Counted from the first letter of the stretch, positions 1-10,100 are shown. The stretch is 64,000 nucleotides of DNA from DAIMZI01 sp036734025 (GCA_036734025.1 DAIMZI010000003.1:1-64000), one strand, 5' to 3'. Program-made: numbers and translations. Notes: generated by a model from the letters alone, not told the origin.

Positions 1-1219
1 TCAGACGGGTGAACACGCCACCCAACGTCTCGATGCCAAGCGACAGCGGCGTCACGTCGAGGAGCAGCACGTCCTTGACGTCGCCCTGCAGCACGCCGGC
101 CTGGATCGCCGCGCCGATGGCCACCACCTCGTCGGGGTTGACGCCCTTGTGCGGCTCGCGGCCGAAGAACGACTTGACGGTCTCCTGCACCTTGGGCATG
201 CGCGTCATGCCGCCGACAAGCACCACCTCGTCGATCTCGCCGGCCTTGATGCCGGCATCCTTCAGCGCCGCCTCGCACGGGCCGATGGTGCGCTGAATGA
301 GATCGCCGACGAGGCTTTCCAGCTTCGCCCGCGTCAGCTTCATCGCCATGTGCTTCGGCCCGCTCTGATCGGCGGTGATGAACGGCAGGTTGATCTCGGT
401 CTGCTGGGTCGAAGACAGCTCGACCTTGGCTTTCTCCGCGGCCTCTTTCAGGCGCTGGAGGGCAAGCCGGTCATTGCGCAGGTCGATCCCGTTTTCCTTC
501 TTGAACTCATCGGCGAGATAATCGACCAGCCGCATGTCGAAGTCCTCGCCACCGAGGAAGGTGTCGCCGTTGGTCGATTTGACCTCGAAAACGCCGTCTC
601 CGATTTCGAGCACGGAAATATCGAAGGTGCCGCCACCAAGGTCATAGACCGAGATGCGCTCGCCATCCTTCTTGTCGAGGCCATAGGCCAGCGCGGCGGC
701 GGTCGGTTCGTTGATGATGCGCAGCACTTCGAGCCCGGCGATCTTGCCCGCGTCCTTGGTTGCCTGGCGCTGGGCGTCGTTGAAATAGGCTGGGACCGTG
801 ATGACGGCCTTGCTGACCTTTTCGCCGAGATAGCTTTCGGCGGTTTCCTTCATCTTCTGGAGGATGAAGGCGGAAATCTGTGACGGCGAATATTTCTTGC
901 CGTGGGCCTCGACCCAGGCGTCACCATTGTCGGCCTTGACGATCCGGTATGGGACAAGCTTCTGATCCTTGGCGACGGTCGGATCCTCGAAGCGGCGGCC
1001 GATGAGGCGCTTGATGGCGAAGAACGTGTTTTGCGGATTGGTGACCGCCTGGCGCTTCGCCGGCAAGCCGACAAGCGTCTCGCCATCCTCGGTGAAGGCG
1101 ACCATCGACGGCGTCGTGCGAGCACCTTCTGCATTCTCGATGACCTTGGGGGTCTTGCCCTCCATTACGGCGACGCACGAGTTCGTGGTCCCGAGGTCGA
1201 TGCCAATAACTTTCGACAT
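1..1219 (-). CDS. dnaK: Chaperone protein DnaK (Hsp70), 3' part missing
   Basis: ATP-driven chaperone that binds unfolded protein segments and works with DnaJ and the nucleotide exchange factor GrpE. The protein opens with MSKVIGIDLGTTNSCVAV, the Hsp70 phosphate-binding signature, and carries YDLGGGTFDISVLEIG near residue 195 and the interdomain linker DVLLLDV near residue 385. Only about 406 of roughly 640 codons are present: the ATPase domain and linker are complete, while the peptide-binding domain and lid lie beyond the left edge. It is read leftwards, so dnaJ would be expected outside the window. A sigma-70-like promoter lies about 150 bp upstream of the ATG. grpE and hrcA are a few kilobases away on the same strand. 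Confidence 0.98.
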   Translation of the reverse strand, partial: MSKVIGIDLGTTNSCVAVMEGKTPKVIENAEGARTTPSMVAFTEDGETLVGLPAKRQAVTNPQNTFFAIKRLIGRRFEDPTVAKDQKLVPYRIVKADNGDAWVEAHGKKYSPSQISAFILQKMKETAESYLGEKVSKAVITVPAYFNDAQRQATKDAGKIAGLEVLRIINEPTAAALAYGLDKKDGERISVYDLGGGTFDISVLEIGDGVFEVKSTNGDTFLGGEDFDMRLVDYLADEFKKENGIDLRNDRLALQRLKEAAEKAKVELSSTQQTEINLPFITADQSGPKHMAMKLTRAKLESLVGDLIQRTIGPCEAALKDAGIKAGEIDEVVLVGGMTRMPKVQETVKSFFGREPHKGVNPDEVVAIGAAIQAGVLQGDVKDVLLLDVTPLSLGIETLGGVFTRL

Positions 1220-1368
1220 GCTTCCCAACCTTTATCGTTCTCAATTAGCGGACTGTCGGGCCCGGTATTCCATGGCGAATACTTTGACGGCACCCGTTTG
1301 TCAGCCGTGGGTATACCTACTGGCTTTCGTGTCAGCCCCGTGAATGCCCATCAATGAACACTGCGCGT

Positions 1369-1397
1369 TATATATGACGCATGCAAGACCCCTGCAA
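1369..1397 (-). promoter_or_regulatory. Candidate dnaK promoter
   Basis: On the minus strand TTGCAG is followed after 17 bp by TATATA, a near-consensus -35/-10 pair, giving an untranslated leader of about 140 nt before dnaK. The overlapping CTTGCA and CATATA elements also resemble an alphaproteobacterial RpoH promoter, so heat-shock sigma use is possible. No CIRCE element was seen here. Found by eye. Confidence 0.4.
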
Positions 1398-1498
1398 GCC
1401 GCAAGGGCAGGCGGTGATACGGCCGCACATTCATTGCGTAATTCGTGCATGTCGCCCGCGCGTACATGTTTCCTGATAGAGAAAATCGAGAGCTGAGC

Positions 1499-2104
1499 AT
1501 GGATAGTCAAGAGGGTGTGGAACACCATACGGGCCATTTCGACAGAGCAGCGCAGGACATGCTGCTTAAGGAAATCCGCGCGATTGTTGCCCGTGCGCCG
1601 CTATTTGTGCCGCGCATGCCGCGAACGGGCCGGCCGTTTTCTGTGCGCATGACCAATTGCGGCCCGCTCGGCTGGCTGTCGGACCAGCAGGGCGGCTATC
1701 GCTACGAGCCGCGTCATCCCGACACCGGCGAGGGCTGGCCGCCCATTCCCGACATGCTGATGGATCTGTGGCACGATCTGGACTGCGGGTCGCCACCTGA
1801 GGCCTGTCTCATCAATTTTTATGCGCATGGCGCCAGGATGGGGCTGCATCAGGATCGGGATGAGAAGGACTTCACCGCGCCGATCGTTTCGGTGTCGCTG
1901 GGTGATACCGGGCTGTTCCGGGTCGGCGGCACCGAGCGCAAGGCGCCCACCCGCCGCTATGAGTTGCGCTCCGGTGATGTCATCGTCCTGCGCGGCCCGG
2001 CGCGGCTCGCTTATCACGGGATCGACCGCATCATAGCGGGTTCATCGTCCCTGCTCGCTGAAGGCGGGCGGATCAACCTGACCTTGCGCCGCGTGAGGGA
2101 CTGA
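1499..2104 (+). CDS. alkB: AlkB-family 2-oxoglutarate/Fe(II) dioxygenase (DNA alkylation repair)
   Basis: Oxidative demethylase that removes 1-methyladenine and 3-methylcytosine from nucleic acids using Fe(II), O2 and 2-oxoglutarate. Visible family features are NCGPLGW, the LINFYAHGARMGLHQD block containing the iron-binding HxD pair, PIVSVSLGD, the distal iron ligand in YHGIDR, and the C-terminal RINLTLRR arginines that bind 2-oxoglutarate. At 201 residues it is of usual length. An upstream in-frame ATG at 1445 would add 18 residues; 1499 is preferred because alphaproteobacterial homologues begin a short way before the HFDRAAQ segment. It is divergent from dnaK and ends 7 bp from the convergent grpE, so it sits between two chaperone genes. 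No LexA or Ada site was recognised upstream. Confidence 0.93.
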   Translation: MDSQEGVEHHTGHFDRAAQDMLLKEIRAIVARAPLFVPRMPRTGRPFSVRMTNCGPLGWLSDQQGGYRYEPRHPDTGEGWPPIPDMLMDLWHDLDCGSPPEACLINFYAHGARMGLHQDRDEKDFTAPIVSVSLGDTGLFRVGGTERKAPTRRYELRSGDVIVLRGPARLAYHGIDRIIAGSSSLLAEGGRINLTLRRVRD

Positions 2105-2111
2105 ACCAGGC

Positions 2112-3002
2112 TCAGCCGTGGCGCGAACGGTCGCGCGGTGGCGCGCTGTCACCGATGACCGGTTCGTTTAGTCGCGAGCCCGCTCGCGGACCCTGGCCTT
2201 GCAGGCCACTCGCCTCGCTTCGGGGGATGTCGCTGGCGGCTTCGTTGATTTCGCTTTCGCCTTCGCCAGGGGCAGACTTTGGTTGTTTGCCCGCGCTTGC
2301 TGGCTTTGGCGCGGGTTGCGCGCTTTTGCGCTCGGAGCCGGGACCCTCGCTCGAGCCGGGAGGCGCCGCTTTCGAGACCCCGACCATGGCCGGGCGTAGT
2401 ACGCGCTCATCCAGCATATAGCCCTGCTGAACGACCTGAACGACAGTGCCCGGGCTTACATCGGCGGTTGGCACCTCGAAGATGGCCTGATGAAAATTGG
2501 GATCGAACTTCTCGCCTTCCGGATTGAGCCGGCTGATGCCGTAACGCTCCATCACCTTCAGCAATTCGCGTTCGGTCACTTCGATACCATCGAGAAAGCT
2601 CTTCAGCGCCGGATCGCGTTCGGCAGCGTTGCCAGGCACGGCGTCGATGGCGCGCTGGATATTGTCGGCAACGCTCAGCACGTCGCGGGCAAAATTGGCC
2701 ACCGCGTAGCGTCCGAAATCGGCCTTCTCCCGTTCCAGACGCTTGCGCATGTTCTCCTGCTCGGCCACCGAACGCTGAAGCCTGTCGGTCAATTCGGCGA
2801 TCTGGGCCTTGAGGGCCTCGCCATCGGCTTTGCTGGAGGCGTTGTTGTCATCCGCAGCGGGTTTGGTATCGCCGGCTCCGGGGGGCTGGGTTGCGCCCTT
2901 TGCCTCGGCCGGGGCGTCCATTCCGCCGGCCTGCCCGGTCTGCTCGCTTTGCGAGTCCGGCCCGGTCTGGTTCACCTTCCTGGTGCTCTCATCATTATTC
3001 AT
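2112..3002 (-). CDS. grpE: Nucleotide exchange factor GrpE with extended C-terminal tail
   Basis: Homodimeric exchange factor that releases ADP from DnaK. The N-terminal 60 residues are polar and disordered, followed by the coiled-coil (EALKAQIAELTDRLQR onward) and the beta domain with RLNPEGEKFDPNFHQAIFEV and GYMLDERVLRPAMVGVSK. The family normally stops shortly after this block, at about 200 residues, but here some 85 more residues rich in Pro, Ser, Gly, Lys and Glu follow, giving 296 residues. The ATG at 3002 is preferred over a TTG three codons earlier. It lies 90 bp downstream of hrcA on the same strand, the classical hrcA-grpE pair. Confidence 0.95.
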   Translation of the reverse strand: MNNDESTRKVNQTGPDSQSEQTGQAGGMDAPAEAKGATQPPGAGDTKPAADDNNASSKADGEALKAQIAELTDRLQRSVAEQENMRKRLEREKADFGRYAVANFARDVLSVADNIQRAIDAVPGNAAERDPALKSFLDGIEVTERELLKVMERYGISRLNPEGEKFDPNFHQAIFEVPTADVSPGTVVQVVQQGYMLDERVLRPAMVGVSKAAPPGSSEGPGSERKSAQPAPKPASAGKQPKSAPGEGESEINEAASDIPRSEASGLQGQGPRAGSRLNEPVIGDSAPPRDRSRHG

Positions 3003-3092
3003 GGCGATCAATTCTCTTGGTGCTGGAGACCGCCGACGCGCAGTTGCGCGCCCGGTTTCTCGATATGCATGTTTTTCTGCTTGCGCCCTACG

Positions 3093-4193
3093 TCAAGTCA
3101 ACAGACGGCCGACGAGTTTGGCTGTATAGTCCACCACGGGAATGATGCGTGCATAATTCAACCTCATGGGGCCGATGACGCCAAGTACACCGACGATGTT
3201 GCGGTCGGTGTCGCGAAACGGGGCCACGATCACCGATGAGCCGGACAGCGAGAAAAGCTGGTTCTCCGAACCGATGAAGATGCGCACGCCCTCGGCCTCG
3301 TCGGCCAGGCCCAGAAGCTGCACGAATTCCTTCTTTGCCTCCAGATCCTCGAACAGCAGGCGGATGCGTTCCAGATCCTCGATGGCAGTCAACTCATTGA
3401 GCAGGTGCGACTGGCCGCGCACTATGAGGCTTTTGCTGTCCTCGCGTCCACCTGACCATTCTGCCAGCCCTGCTTTTATCATTCGCGAGGTCAGTTCGTC
3501 GAGTTGATCGCGCTTTTCCTGCAATTCCCTGCCGATATTGATTCTGGCTTCGTTCAGCGTCAGCCCGCGCATACGTGCATTCAGATAATTGCTGGCCTCG
3601 CTGAGCGCGGACGCCGGCAGCCCCTTGGGCAGGGCTATGAGGCGGTTTTCCACCGCGCCGTCCTCGCCCACCAGCACAAGCAGCGCGCGATCCGGGTCCA
3701 GGCCGACGAATTCGATATGCTTGATGCGCGTGATCTGCTTTTCCGCAAGCACAAGCCCGGCGCAACGCGACAGACCCGACAGCATGCCGCTTGCCTCGGA
3801 CAGCACATCGTTGATGCCGCGATGCGCTTGATCCGCGGTGATCTGGCGTTCGATTTGCAGCCGCTCTTGTTCGCTCAGATCGCCAAGTTCAAGCAAGCCA
3901 TCGACAAACAGGCGCAATCCGGCATGGGTGGGCAGCCGCCCGGCGCTGGCGTGCGGCGCATAAATCAGCCCGAGGGCCTCCAGGTCGGACATCACATTGC
4001 GCACTGAGGCCGGCGACAGCGTCATGGGAAGCTGACGGCTGAGATTGCGCGAGCCTACCGGTGTGCCGGTGGCCAGATAGGTTTCCACGATCTGGCGGAA
4101 AATCTCGCGGGAGCGATGGTTGAGATCGCCCAGAACACCCGCCAGCTCACCCGCCGTCAGGCCCGCGCGATAAACGTCCCGATGTTTTGTCAT
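3093..4193 (-). CDS. hrcA: Heat-inducible transcription repressor HrcA
   Basis: Repressor of class I heat-shock genes that binds CIRCE operators, usually upstream of groESL, and is thought to need GroEL for activity. The 366 residues show the N-terminal winged-helix region (LNHRSREIFRQIVETYLATG; LSPASVRNVMSDLEALGLIY), the central GAF-like inserted domain, and the C-terminal GVLGVIGPMRLNYARIIPVV block typical of HrcA. It heads the hrcA-grpE operon and is divergent from rph. A TTGACG-17 bp-TATTTT promoter precedes it. No CIRCE palindrome was recognised in this window, so its targets are probably elsewhere. Confidence 0.97.
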   Translation of the reverse strand: MTKHRDVYRAGLTAGELAGVLGDLNHRSREIFRQIVETYLATGTPVGSRNLSRQLPMTLSPASVRNVMSDLEALGLIYAPHASAGRLPTHAGLRLFVDGLLELGDLSEQERLQIERQITADQAHRGINDVLSEASGMLSGLSRCAGLVLAEKQITRIKHIEFVGLDPDRALLVLVGEDGAVENRLIALPKGLPASALSEASNYLNARMRGLTLNEARINIGRELQEKRDQLDELTSRMIKAGLAEWSGGREDSKSLIVRGQSHLLNELTAIEDLERIRLLFEDLEAKKEFVQLLGLADEAEGVRIFIGSENQLFSLSGSSVIVAPFRDTDRNIVGVLGVIGPMRLNYARIIPVVDYTAKLVGRLLT

Positions 4194-4495
4194 TTTGACA
4201 GGTTCTCATCACTCATCTGTCTTCGAAAATAGGAACGCGGCGGGAGCGCGTCAATTCGCGACGCTTTTGCGCCCTGATCTTGCATATGCGCCACAGCGCA
4301 AAGAAAACGACACGCCATGCCGTCGCGAGCAAGGTCTGGCTTGCGTTATGGGCCAATTGCGTCCCATGAAACGGATAAAGCCGTGGCATATAACGTCATC
4401 CCGGCCGGCTGCCAGCAACCATTCATTTTCCCGGCCAGCCAGATGCAGATCTGCAGGAAAGCTCTTGCATGGAACCGCAAGCCGAAGAGGCGACG
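4194..4495. other. Divergent hrcA/rph intergenic region, 302 bp
   Basis: No gene is supported here. It holds the hrcA promoter on the minus strand. On the plus strand CTTGCG (4340-4345), 17 bp, then CCCAT (4363-4367) resembles the CTTG / CCCAT layout of RpoH promoters and could drive rph from about 125 bp upstream; this is a weak match. A GAAGAGG ribosome-binding site ends the region. Confidence 0.3.
4226..4254 (-). promoter_or_regulatory. Candidate hrcA-grpE promoter
   Basis: On the minus strand TTGACG (4254-4249) and TATTTT (4231-4226) are separated by 17 bp, a good housekeeping promoter match, starting transcription about 25 bp before the hrcA ATG. Found by eye. Confidence 0.5.
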
Positions 4496-5209
4496 ATGAG
4501 ACCATCGAACCGGGCCAGCGACACGATGCGCCGCGTCAGCTTCGAGCGTGGCGTGTCGCGCCATGCCGAGGGCTCGTGTCTCATCCGCTTCGGCCACACC
4601 CATGTGCTGTGCACCGCCAGCCTGGAAGAGCGCCCTCCGCCATGGCTGAAAGGCCAGGGCAAGGGCTGGGTCACGGCAGAATACGGCATGCTGCCGCGCG
4701 CCACCGGCGAGCGGATGCGTCGCGAGGCCGCTCACGGACGCCAGTCGGGCCGCACGCAGGAAATCCAGCGCCTCATCGGTCGCTCACTTCGCGCGGTCGT
4801 CGATCTGCACCGCCTGGGCGAGCGGCAGATCACGCTTGATTGTGACGTGCTTCAGGCCGATGGCGGCACGCGCACGGCGGCCATCACCGGAGCCTGGGTG
4901 GCGCTGCATGATTGCGTTCAATGGATGAAGACCCGCGACATGCTGACGTCAGATCCGCTCACCGATCAGGTCGCGGCGGTCTCGTGCGGCATCTTTCGCG
5001 GCAAGCCGGTGCTCGATCTGGATTATGAAGAGGACTCAGAAGCCGACGCGGATGCCAATTTCGTCATGACCGGCTCGGGCGGCGTCGTTGAAATTCAATG
5101 CACCGCCGAGACCACCCCGTTCAGCGAGGATGTCTTTGCACAGTTGCTCACGCTGGCGAAAAAGGGTATCGGCGAACTGGTCGAATTGCAGAAACTGGCC
5201 ATCTCCTGA
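4496..5209 (+). CDS. rph: Ribonuclease PH
   Basis: Phosphorolytic 3'-5' exoribonuclease that trims tRNA 3' ends. The 237-residue protein starts MRPSNRASDTMR and contains GWVTAEYGMLPRAT, GRTQEIQRLIGRSLRAVVD, DCDVLQADGGTRTAAITGAW and the phosphate-binding and core regions expected of the family. The ATG at 4496 is chosen because the GAAGAGG site lies 7-8 bp upstream and homologues start MRPS; an earlier ATG at 4469 would only add nine unconserved residues. It is first in an apparent rph-rdgB-hemW transcription unit divergent from hrcA. Confidence 0.97.
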   Translation: MRPSNRASDTMRRVSFERGVSRHAEGSCLIRFGHTHVLCTASLEERPPPWLKGQGKGWVTAEYGMLPRATGERMRREAAHGRQSGRTQEIQRLIGRSLRAVVDLHRLGERQITLDCDVLQADGGTRTAAITGAWVALHDCVQWMKTRDMLTSDPLTDQVAAVSCGIFRGKPVLDLDYEEDSEADADANFVMTGSGGVVEIQCTAETTPFSEDVFAQLLTLAKKGIGELVELQKLAIS

Positions 5210-5276
5210 AGGCTTCGCCCGCGAAGCAAAGCGTGCCTGAAGGTGCATGAGCGGGTCATTTGCGGGGCACATGATA

Positions 5277-5918
5277 ATGCCTGACAATCAGATCGTCTCG
5301 GGCGTGCGCCTCGTCGTCGCCAGTCACAACAAGGGCAAGCTGCGCGAATTCCGGGTTCTGCTGGCGCCACTCGGCTTTGATGTCATTTCCGCCGCCGAAG
5401 CAGGCGTCGCCGAGCCCGAAGAGACCGGCACGACCTTTGCGGAAAATGCCCGCTTGAAGGCATTGGCCAGTCTGAGCGAGAGCGGACTACCAGCGCTTGC
5501 GGATGATTCCGGCATCGAAGTCGATGCGCTCGGGGGCGCACCCGGCATTTACGCCGCGCGCTGGGCAGGCCCGGAGCGCGATTTTTCCATCGCCATGGCG
5601 CGCGTCGAGCGCGAGTTGCAGGAAGCCGGCGCAATCAGCCCGCAGGCGCGAGCGGCGCGCATGATGTGCACCTTGTGCCTTGCATTTCCGGGCGGGCGCA
5701 CCGAACTGTTTGAAGGTGTCGCTGCAGGATATATGGTCTGGCCGCCGCGCGGTGACAAAGGTTTTGGTTATGATCCGATGTTCGTGCCCGAGGGCCACAA
5801 GCTGACCTACGGCGAGATGGAGCCTGACTTCAAGCACTCGATCTCCCATCGCGCCATCGCCTTTGCCGGGCTTGTCGATTTCCTGAAGGAAAATCCTCAG
5901 TGCTTCTCCACCGCCTGA
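5277..5918 (+). CDS. rdgB: XTP/dITP diphosphatase (RdgB/HAM1 family)
   Basis: Hydrolyses non-canonical purine triphosphates such as dITP and XTP to monophosphates, keeping them out of DNA and RNA. Motifs include VVASHNKGKLREF near the N-terminus, GTTFAENARLKA, ADDSGIEVDALGGAPG, and the C-terminal GFGYDPMFVPEG and FKHSISHRAIA blocks. Starts at 5247, 5271 and 5277 are all in frame; 5277 has GGGG at a good distance and gives 213 residues, but 5271 is nearly as good. It lies 67 bp after rph and its end overlaps the hemW start by 19 bp, implying translational coupling. Confidence 0.95.
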   Translation: MPDNQIVSGVRLVVASHNKGKLREFRVLLAPLGFDVISAAEAGVAEPEETGTTFAENARLKALASLSESGLPALADDSGIEVDALGGAPGIYAARWAGPERDFSIAMARVERELQEAGAISPQARAARMMCTLCLAFPGGRTELFEGVAAGYMVWPPRGDKGFGYDPMFVPEGHKLTYGEMEPDFKHSISHRAIAFAGLVDFLKENPQCFSTA

Positions 5919-7129
5919 AGCGGGATGAGCCGCGCCACCCGGCGCATGCTGATGAGCTGGATGAGGATGCCGGATTCGGCATCTATGTTCATTGGCCGTT
6001 CTGCGCCTCGAAATGTCCTTATTGCGATTTCAACTCGCATGTCTCGCACAAGCCTGTCGATGAAGCCCGCTTCGCCGTCGCCTTGCGCCGCGAGCTTGAG
6101 CATTATGCCCGATTGACGCCAGGCCGGCGGGTCAACAGCGTCTTTTTCGGCGGTGGCACGCCTTCGCTGATGGCGCCGAAGACGATCGAGAGCGTGCTGT
6201 CGGCTATAAGCGGCTTGTGGCCGCTGGCACCCGACGCGGAAATTACCCTGGAAGCCAATCCGTCGAGCGTGGAGGCCGCGCGCTTTTCCGGCTACCGCGC
6301 CGCCGGAGTGAACCGGGTGTCGCTGGGTGTTCAGTCGCTGCGCGATGATCAATTGCGTTTTCTCGGCCGGCTGCACTCCGCGGATGAGGCGCGGCGCGCG
6401 CTCAGCATCGCAACCCGCACGTTCGAGCGCGTTTCCATCGACCTCATTTATGCCCGCCCCGACCAGACCGAGGCGGCGTGGCGCGATGAGCTTGGCGAGG
6501 CGCTGGCGCTGGGCACGCGGCATCTGTCGGCCTATCAGCTCACCATCGAGCCCGATACCGCTTTCTTCCGGCTACACCGCGAGGGGAAACTGCGCGTTCC
6601 CGCCGACGATGCAGCCGCCGATCTTTATGCGCTGACATCGCACTTGTGCGCCGATGCCGGTCTGAGCGCTTACGAGACGTCGAATTACGCCATGCCGGGC
6701 GAGGAAAGCCGGCATAATCTGGTCTACTGGCGCTACGGCGAATATGCCGGTGTCGGGCCCGGCGCGCATTCGCGGCTGCGCATCGGCGAAAGCGGGCGGG
6801 TGGCGTGCGAGGCTGTCCGCGATCCGGCTGGCTGGCTGATGCAGGTCGAGCGCGACGGTACGGGCATTGCGTCGCAAACGATGATCTCCCGGCTTGAGCA
6901 GGCCGAGGAAATGCTGCTGATGGGCCTGCGCCTGGCGGAAGGCGTGCCGCTCGCTCGTCTTGAAGCGCTCACCGGCCAAACGATTGGACTTGGCGCCATC
7001 GAGGCACTGGTTCGGGCGGGGCTGGTCGAGATGACCGGTGATCGACGTGTCCGCGTCCGCGAGGCCGGCAGATTGCTTGTCAATCATGTCGTCCTGGAAC
7101 TCGCGAACGGGCTTGACCCTATAGGCTGA
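5900..7129 (+). CDS. hemW: Radical SAM family heme chaperone HemW
   Basis: HemN-like radical-SAM protein now regarded as a heme chaperone rather than a coproporphyrinogen oxidase. The cluster-binding CASKCPYC (CX3CX2C) sits near residue 36 within IYVHWPFCASKCPYCDFN, followed by VFFGGGTPSLM, ITLEANPSSVE, RVSLGVQSL, HLSAYQLTIEPDTAF and YETSNYA, all usual for HemW. The 409-residue frame begins at a GTG inside the end of rdgB; no internal ATG precedes the conserved core, so this start is probably right. Third gene of the rph-rdgB-hemW unit. Confidence 0.94.
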   Translation: MLLHRLKRDEPRHPAHADELDEDAGFGIYVHWPFCASKCPYCDFNSHVSHKPVDEARFAVALRRELEHYARLTPGRRVNSVFFGGGTPSLMAPKTIESVLSAISGLWPLAPDAEITLEANPSSVEAARFSGYRAAGVNRVSLGVQSLRDDQLRFLGRLHSADEARRALSIATRTFERVSIDLIYARPDQTEAAWRDELGEALALGTRHLSAYQLTIEPDTAFFRLHREGKLRVPADDAAADLYALTSHLCADAGLSAYETSNYAMPGEESRHNLVYWRYGEYAGVGPGAHSRLRIGESGRVACEAVRDPAGWLMQVERDGTGIASQTMISRLEQAEEMLLMGLRLAEGVPLARLEALTGQTIGLGAIEALVRAGLVEMTGDRRVRVREAGRLLVNHVVLELANGLDPIG

Positions 7130-7192
7130 ACCCGCTCCTTGCGTCGCCAGACCGCTTCGCGACACGGCAAGGCCTGTGCTAACATATGTTTC

Positions 7193-10100
7193 ATGTCAGC
7201 ACCCGATCCGCTCATTCATGCCCGTGGCCTGATCCGCGAGGCGGTCCGCGCCGTCGAGGCCGGGCTGGTGGCGGAACTGGTGAGGCTTGCCGCCCTTGGC
7301 GAGGCCGATCGCAGCCGCATCTGCGCTGATGCCAGCGCACTGGTGCGCAGGTTGCGCGCCGAGGCCCGTCCCAGCCTCATGGAACAGTTTTTGGCCGCCT
7401 ATGGCCTGAGCACGCGCGAGGGCATCGCCCTCATGTGCCTTGCCGAGGCCGTGCTGCGCGTGCCCGATGACCGCACCATAGACGCGCTGATCCGTGACAA
7501 GGTCTCGGCCGGGCGATGGGGCCAGCATATCAGCCAATCGAGCTCGGCATTGGTGAATGCTTCGGCCTGGGCGCTGATGCTGACCGGGCGCGTGATCGCG
7601 GATGATGAACAGGCTCTCGCCAGCACATTGCGCGGCATGGTGCGCCGGCTGGGCGAGCCTGTGGTGCGCACTGCTGTCGAGCAGGCCATGCGCGAGATGG
7701 GCCGCACCTTCGTTCTGGGTGCAACGATGGAAAAGGCGACGGCGCGCGCCACCGAGATGGAGGCGGCGGGTTATACCTATTCCTACGACATGCTCGGCGA
7801 GGCCGCGCGCACCGAGGCCGACGCGCGGCGCTACCATATGGCCTATGCCGCGGCCATCAGCGCCCTGGCGCCGCGATGTGTCAATGTCGTTCGCGACAAT
7901 CCCGGCATTTCCGTTAAATTATCGGCGCTGCATCCGCGCTATGAATTCGCCCAGAGGCAGCGCGTGATGAGCGAATTGTTGCCCCGCGTCCTGTCGCTGG
8001 CGCTGCTGGCCAGAAGCGCCAACATGGGCTTCAACATCGACGCCGAGGAGGCCGACCGGCTGGACCTGTCGCTCGATCTCATCGAAGCCATGCTGAGCTC
8101 ACCGGCGACGGCTGGCTGGGACGGGTTCGGCGTGGTCGTGCAGGCCTATGGCCGGCGCGCGAGCGCGGTCATCGACTGGCTGCACGAGCTTGCCAGACGG
8201 CATGACCGGCGCATCATGGTGCGGCTGGTCAAGGGCGCCTATTGGGACACCGAAATCAAGCACGCCCAGACGCTCGGGCTGTCCGGCTTTCCGGTCTTCA
8301 CCCGCAAGGCCGCGACCGATGTCTCCTTTCTGGCGTGCGCGCGCAAGCTGCTCGGCATGACCGAGCACATCTATCCGCAATTCGCCACGCACAACGCCCA
8401 TTCCCTGGCGGCGGTTCTGTACATGGCCGGCGGCATGACAAAGACGGCGTTCGAATTTCAGCGCCTGCATGGTATGGGCGAGGCCCTGCACGGGCTGGTC
8501 CACGCCGAGCACGGCACGCGCTGCCGGATTTATGCCCCGGTCGGCGCGCACCGCGATCTGCTGGCCTATCTGGTGCGCCGGCTGCTGGAAAACGGCGCCA
8601 ACTCATCCTTTGTCCATCAGATCATGGATGAGGCGATCCCGCCCGAAGAGGTGGCACGCGATCCTTTTGCAGCAATCGCGGCGCTGAATGAGGGTATCGC
8701 AAATCCGGTCGTGACCGCTCCCGCCGAACTGTTCGCCCCGGCGCGGCGCAATTCGCGCGGCTGGGATCTGAGCGATCCGCGTGTTGTGAGCGAACTCGAT
8801 GCTGCGCGCGCGGCTTTTGCCACGGCCCGCTGGCAGGCCAGGCCGATGATCGCCGGCGATGTCGCGCAAACCGGCGTGATCCGCGAGGCCGCCAATCCGG
8901 CACGGCCCGACGATTGTCCGGGCACCATCGAGGACGCGACGCCGGCCCATGTGGCTTCGGCGCTCGATCATGCGGCAAGTGCCTTTCCGGCGTGGAGCGC
9001 GCGAACGGCGCAGGATCGCCGCGCCGTGCTCGATGCTGCGGCTGATCTTTACGAGACGCATGCGCTGGAACTTTTTGCGCTATGCGCGCGTGAAGCCGGC
9101 AAGACGCTGGCAGATGGTGTGGCCGAAGTGCGCGAGGCCGTCGATTTCCTGCGCTATTATGCCGCCGAGTCGGTGCGGCTCGAGACCGAGGCCCCCGGTA
9201 GCGCGCGCGGCACCTTCGTCTGCATCTCTCCGTGGAATTTTCCGCTGGCGATCTTTACCGGCCAGATCGCCGCGGCGCTGGCCGCCGGCAACACGGTGAT
9301 CGCCAAACCCGCCGAACAGACACCGCTCATCGCCGCGCGCGCCGCGCAATTGCTGCATCAGGCCGGCGTGCCAGAGGATGTGCTGCAACTCCTGCCTGGT
9401 CCCGGCGCGCAGATCGGCGCGCAGCTCGTAGCGGATCCGCGCATCGCCGGCGTCTGCTTCACCGGCTCCACCGCCTCCGCGCAGGCGATCAACCGCAACC
9501 TGGCGGAATATGGGCGCGCCGACGCGGTGCTGATCGCCGAAACCGGGGGCATCAATGCCATGATCCTCGACTCAACCGCCCTGCCGGAGCAGGCGGTGCG
9601 CGATGTGATCCATTCGGCCTTTCAAAGCGCCGGCCAGCGCTGTTCTGCGCTGCGGGTGCTTTATGTTCAGGATGATGTCGCCGAGCGCACGCTGGCGATG
9701 CTGTGTGGTGCGATGGATGAATTGCGCCTTGGCGATCCCTGGGAGCTGTCCACCGATGTCGGCCCGGTGATCGACACCGCGGCGCAGGCGGCGATCAGCG
9801 GCTACTGCCGGGAAAGAGCCGAAGAAGGCCGAGTTCTGAAGACGCTGCGGGCGCCCGGCGAGGGCTTTTTCGTCGGCCCATGCGTGGTGCGCGTCTCCGG
9901 AATAGCCGAAGTGCAGCGTGAGATTTTCGGCCCCGTGCTGCATGTCGCCACCTTCAGAGCCGATGGGCTGGGCAGCGTCGTCGATGCCATAAACGCGAGC
10001 GGCTACGGGCTGACGGCTGGCCTGCATACGCGCATCGACCAGCGGGTGCAGCGCGTCGTGGACCGGCTGCACGCCGGCAATATCTATGTCAACCGGAACC

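Noticed and set aside
149..883. Long plus-strand open frame opposite dnaK
   Set aside because: It is the complement of the dnaK coding sequence, and its residues show no family features; GC-rich genes commonly leave long open antisense frames.
1220..4495. CIRCE elements for HrcA
   Set aside because: No TTAGCACTC-N9-GAGTGCTAA-like palindrome was found by eye near dnaK, grpE or hrcA.
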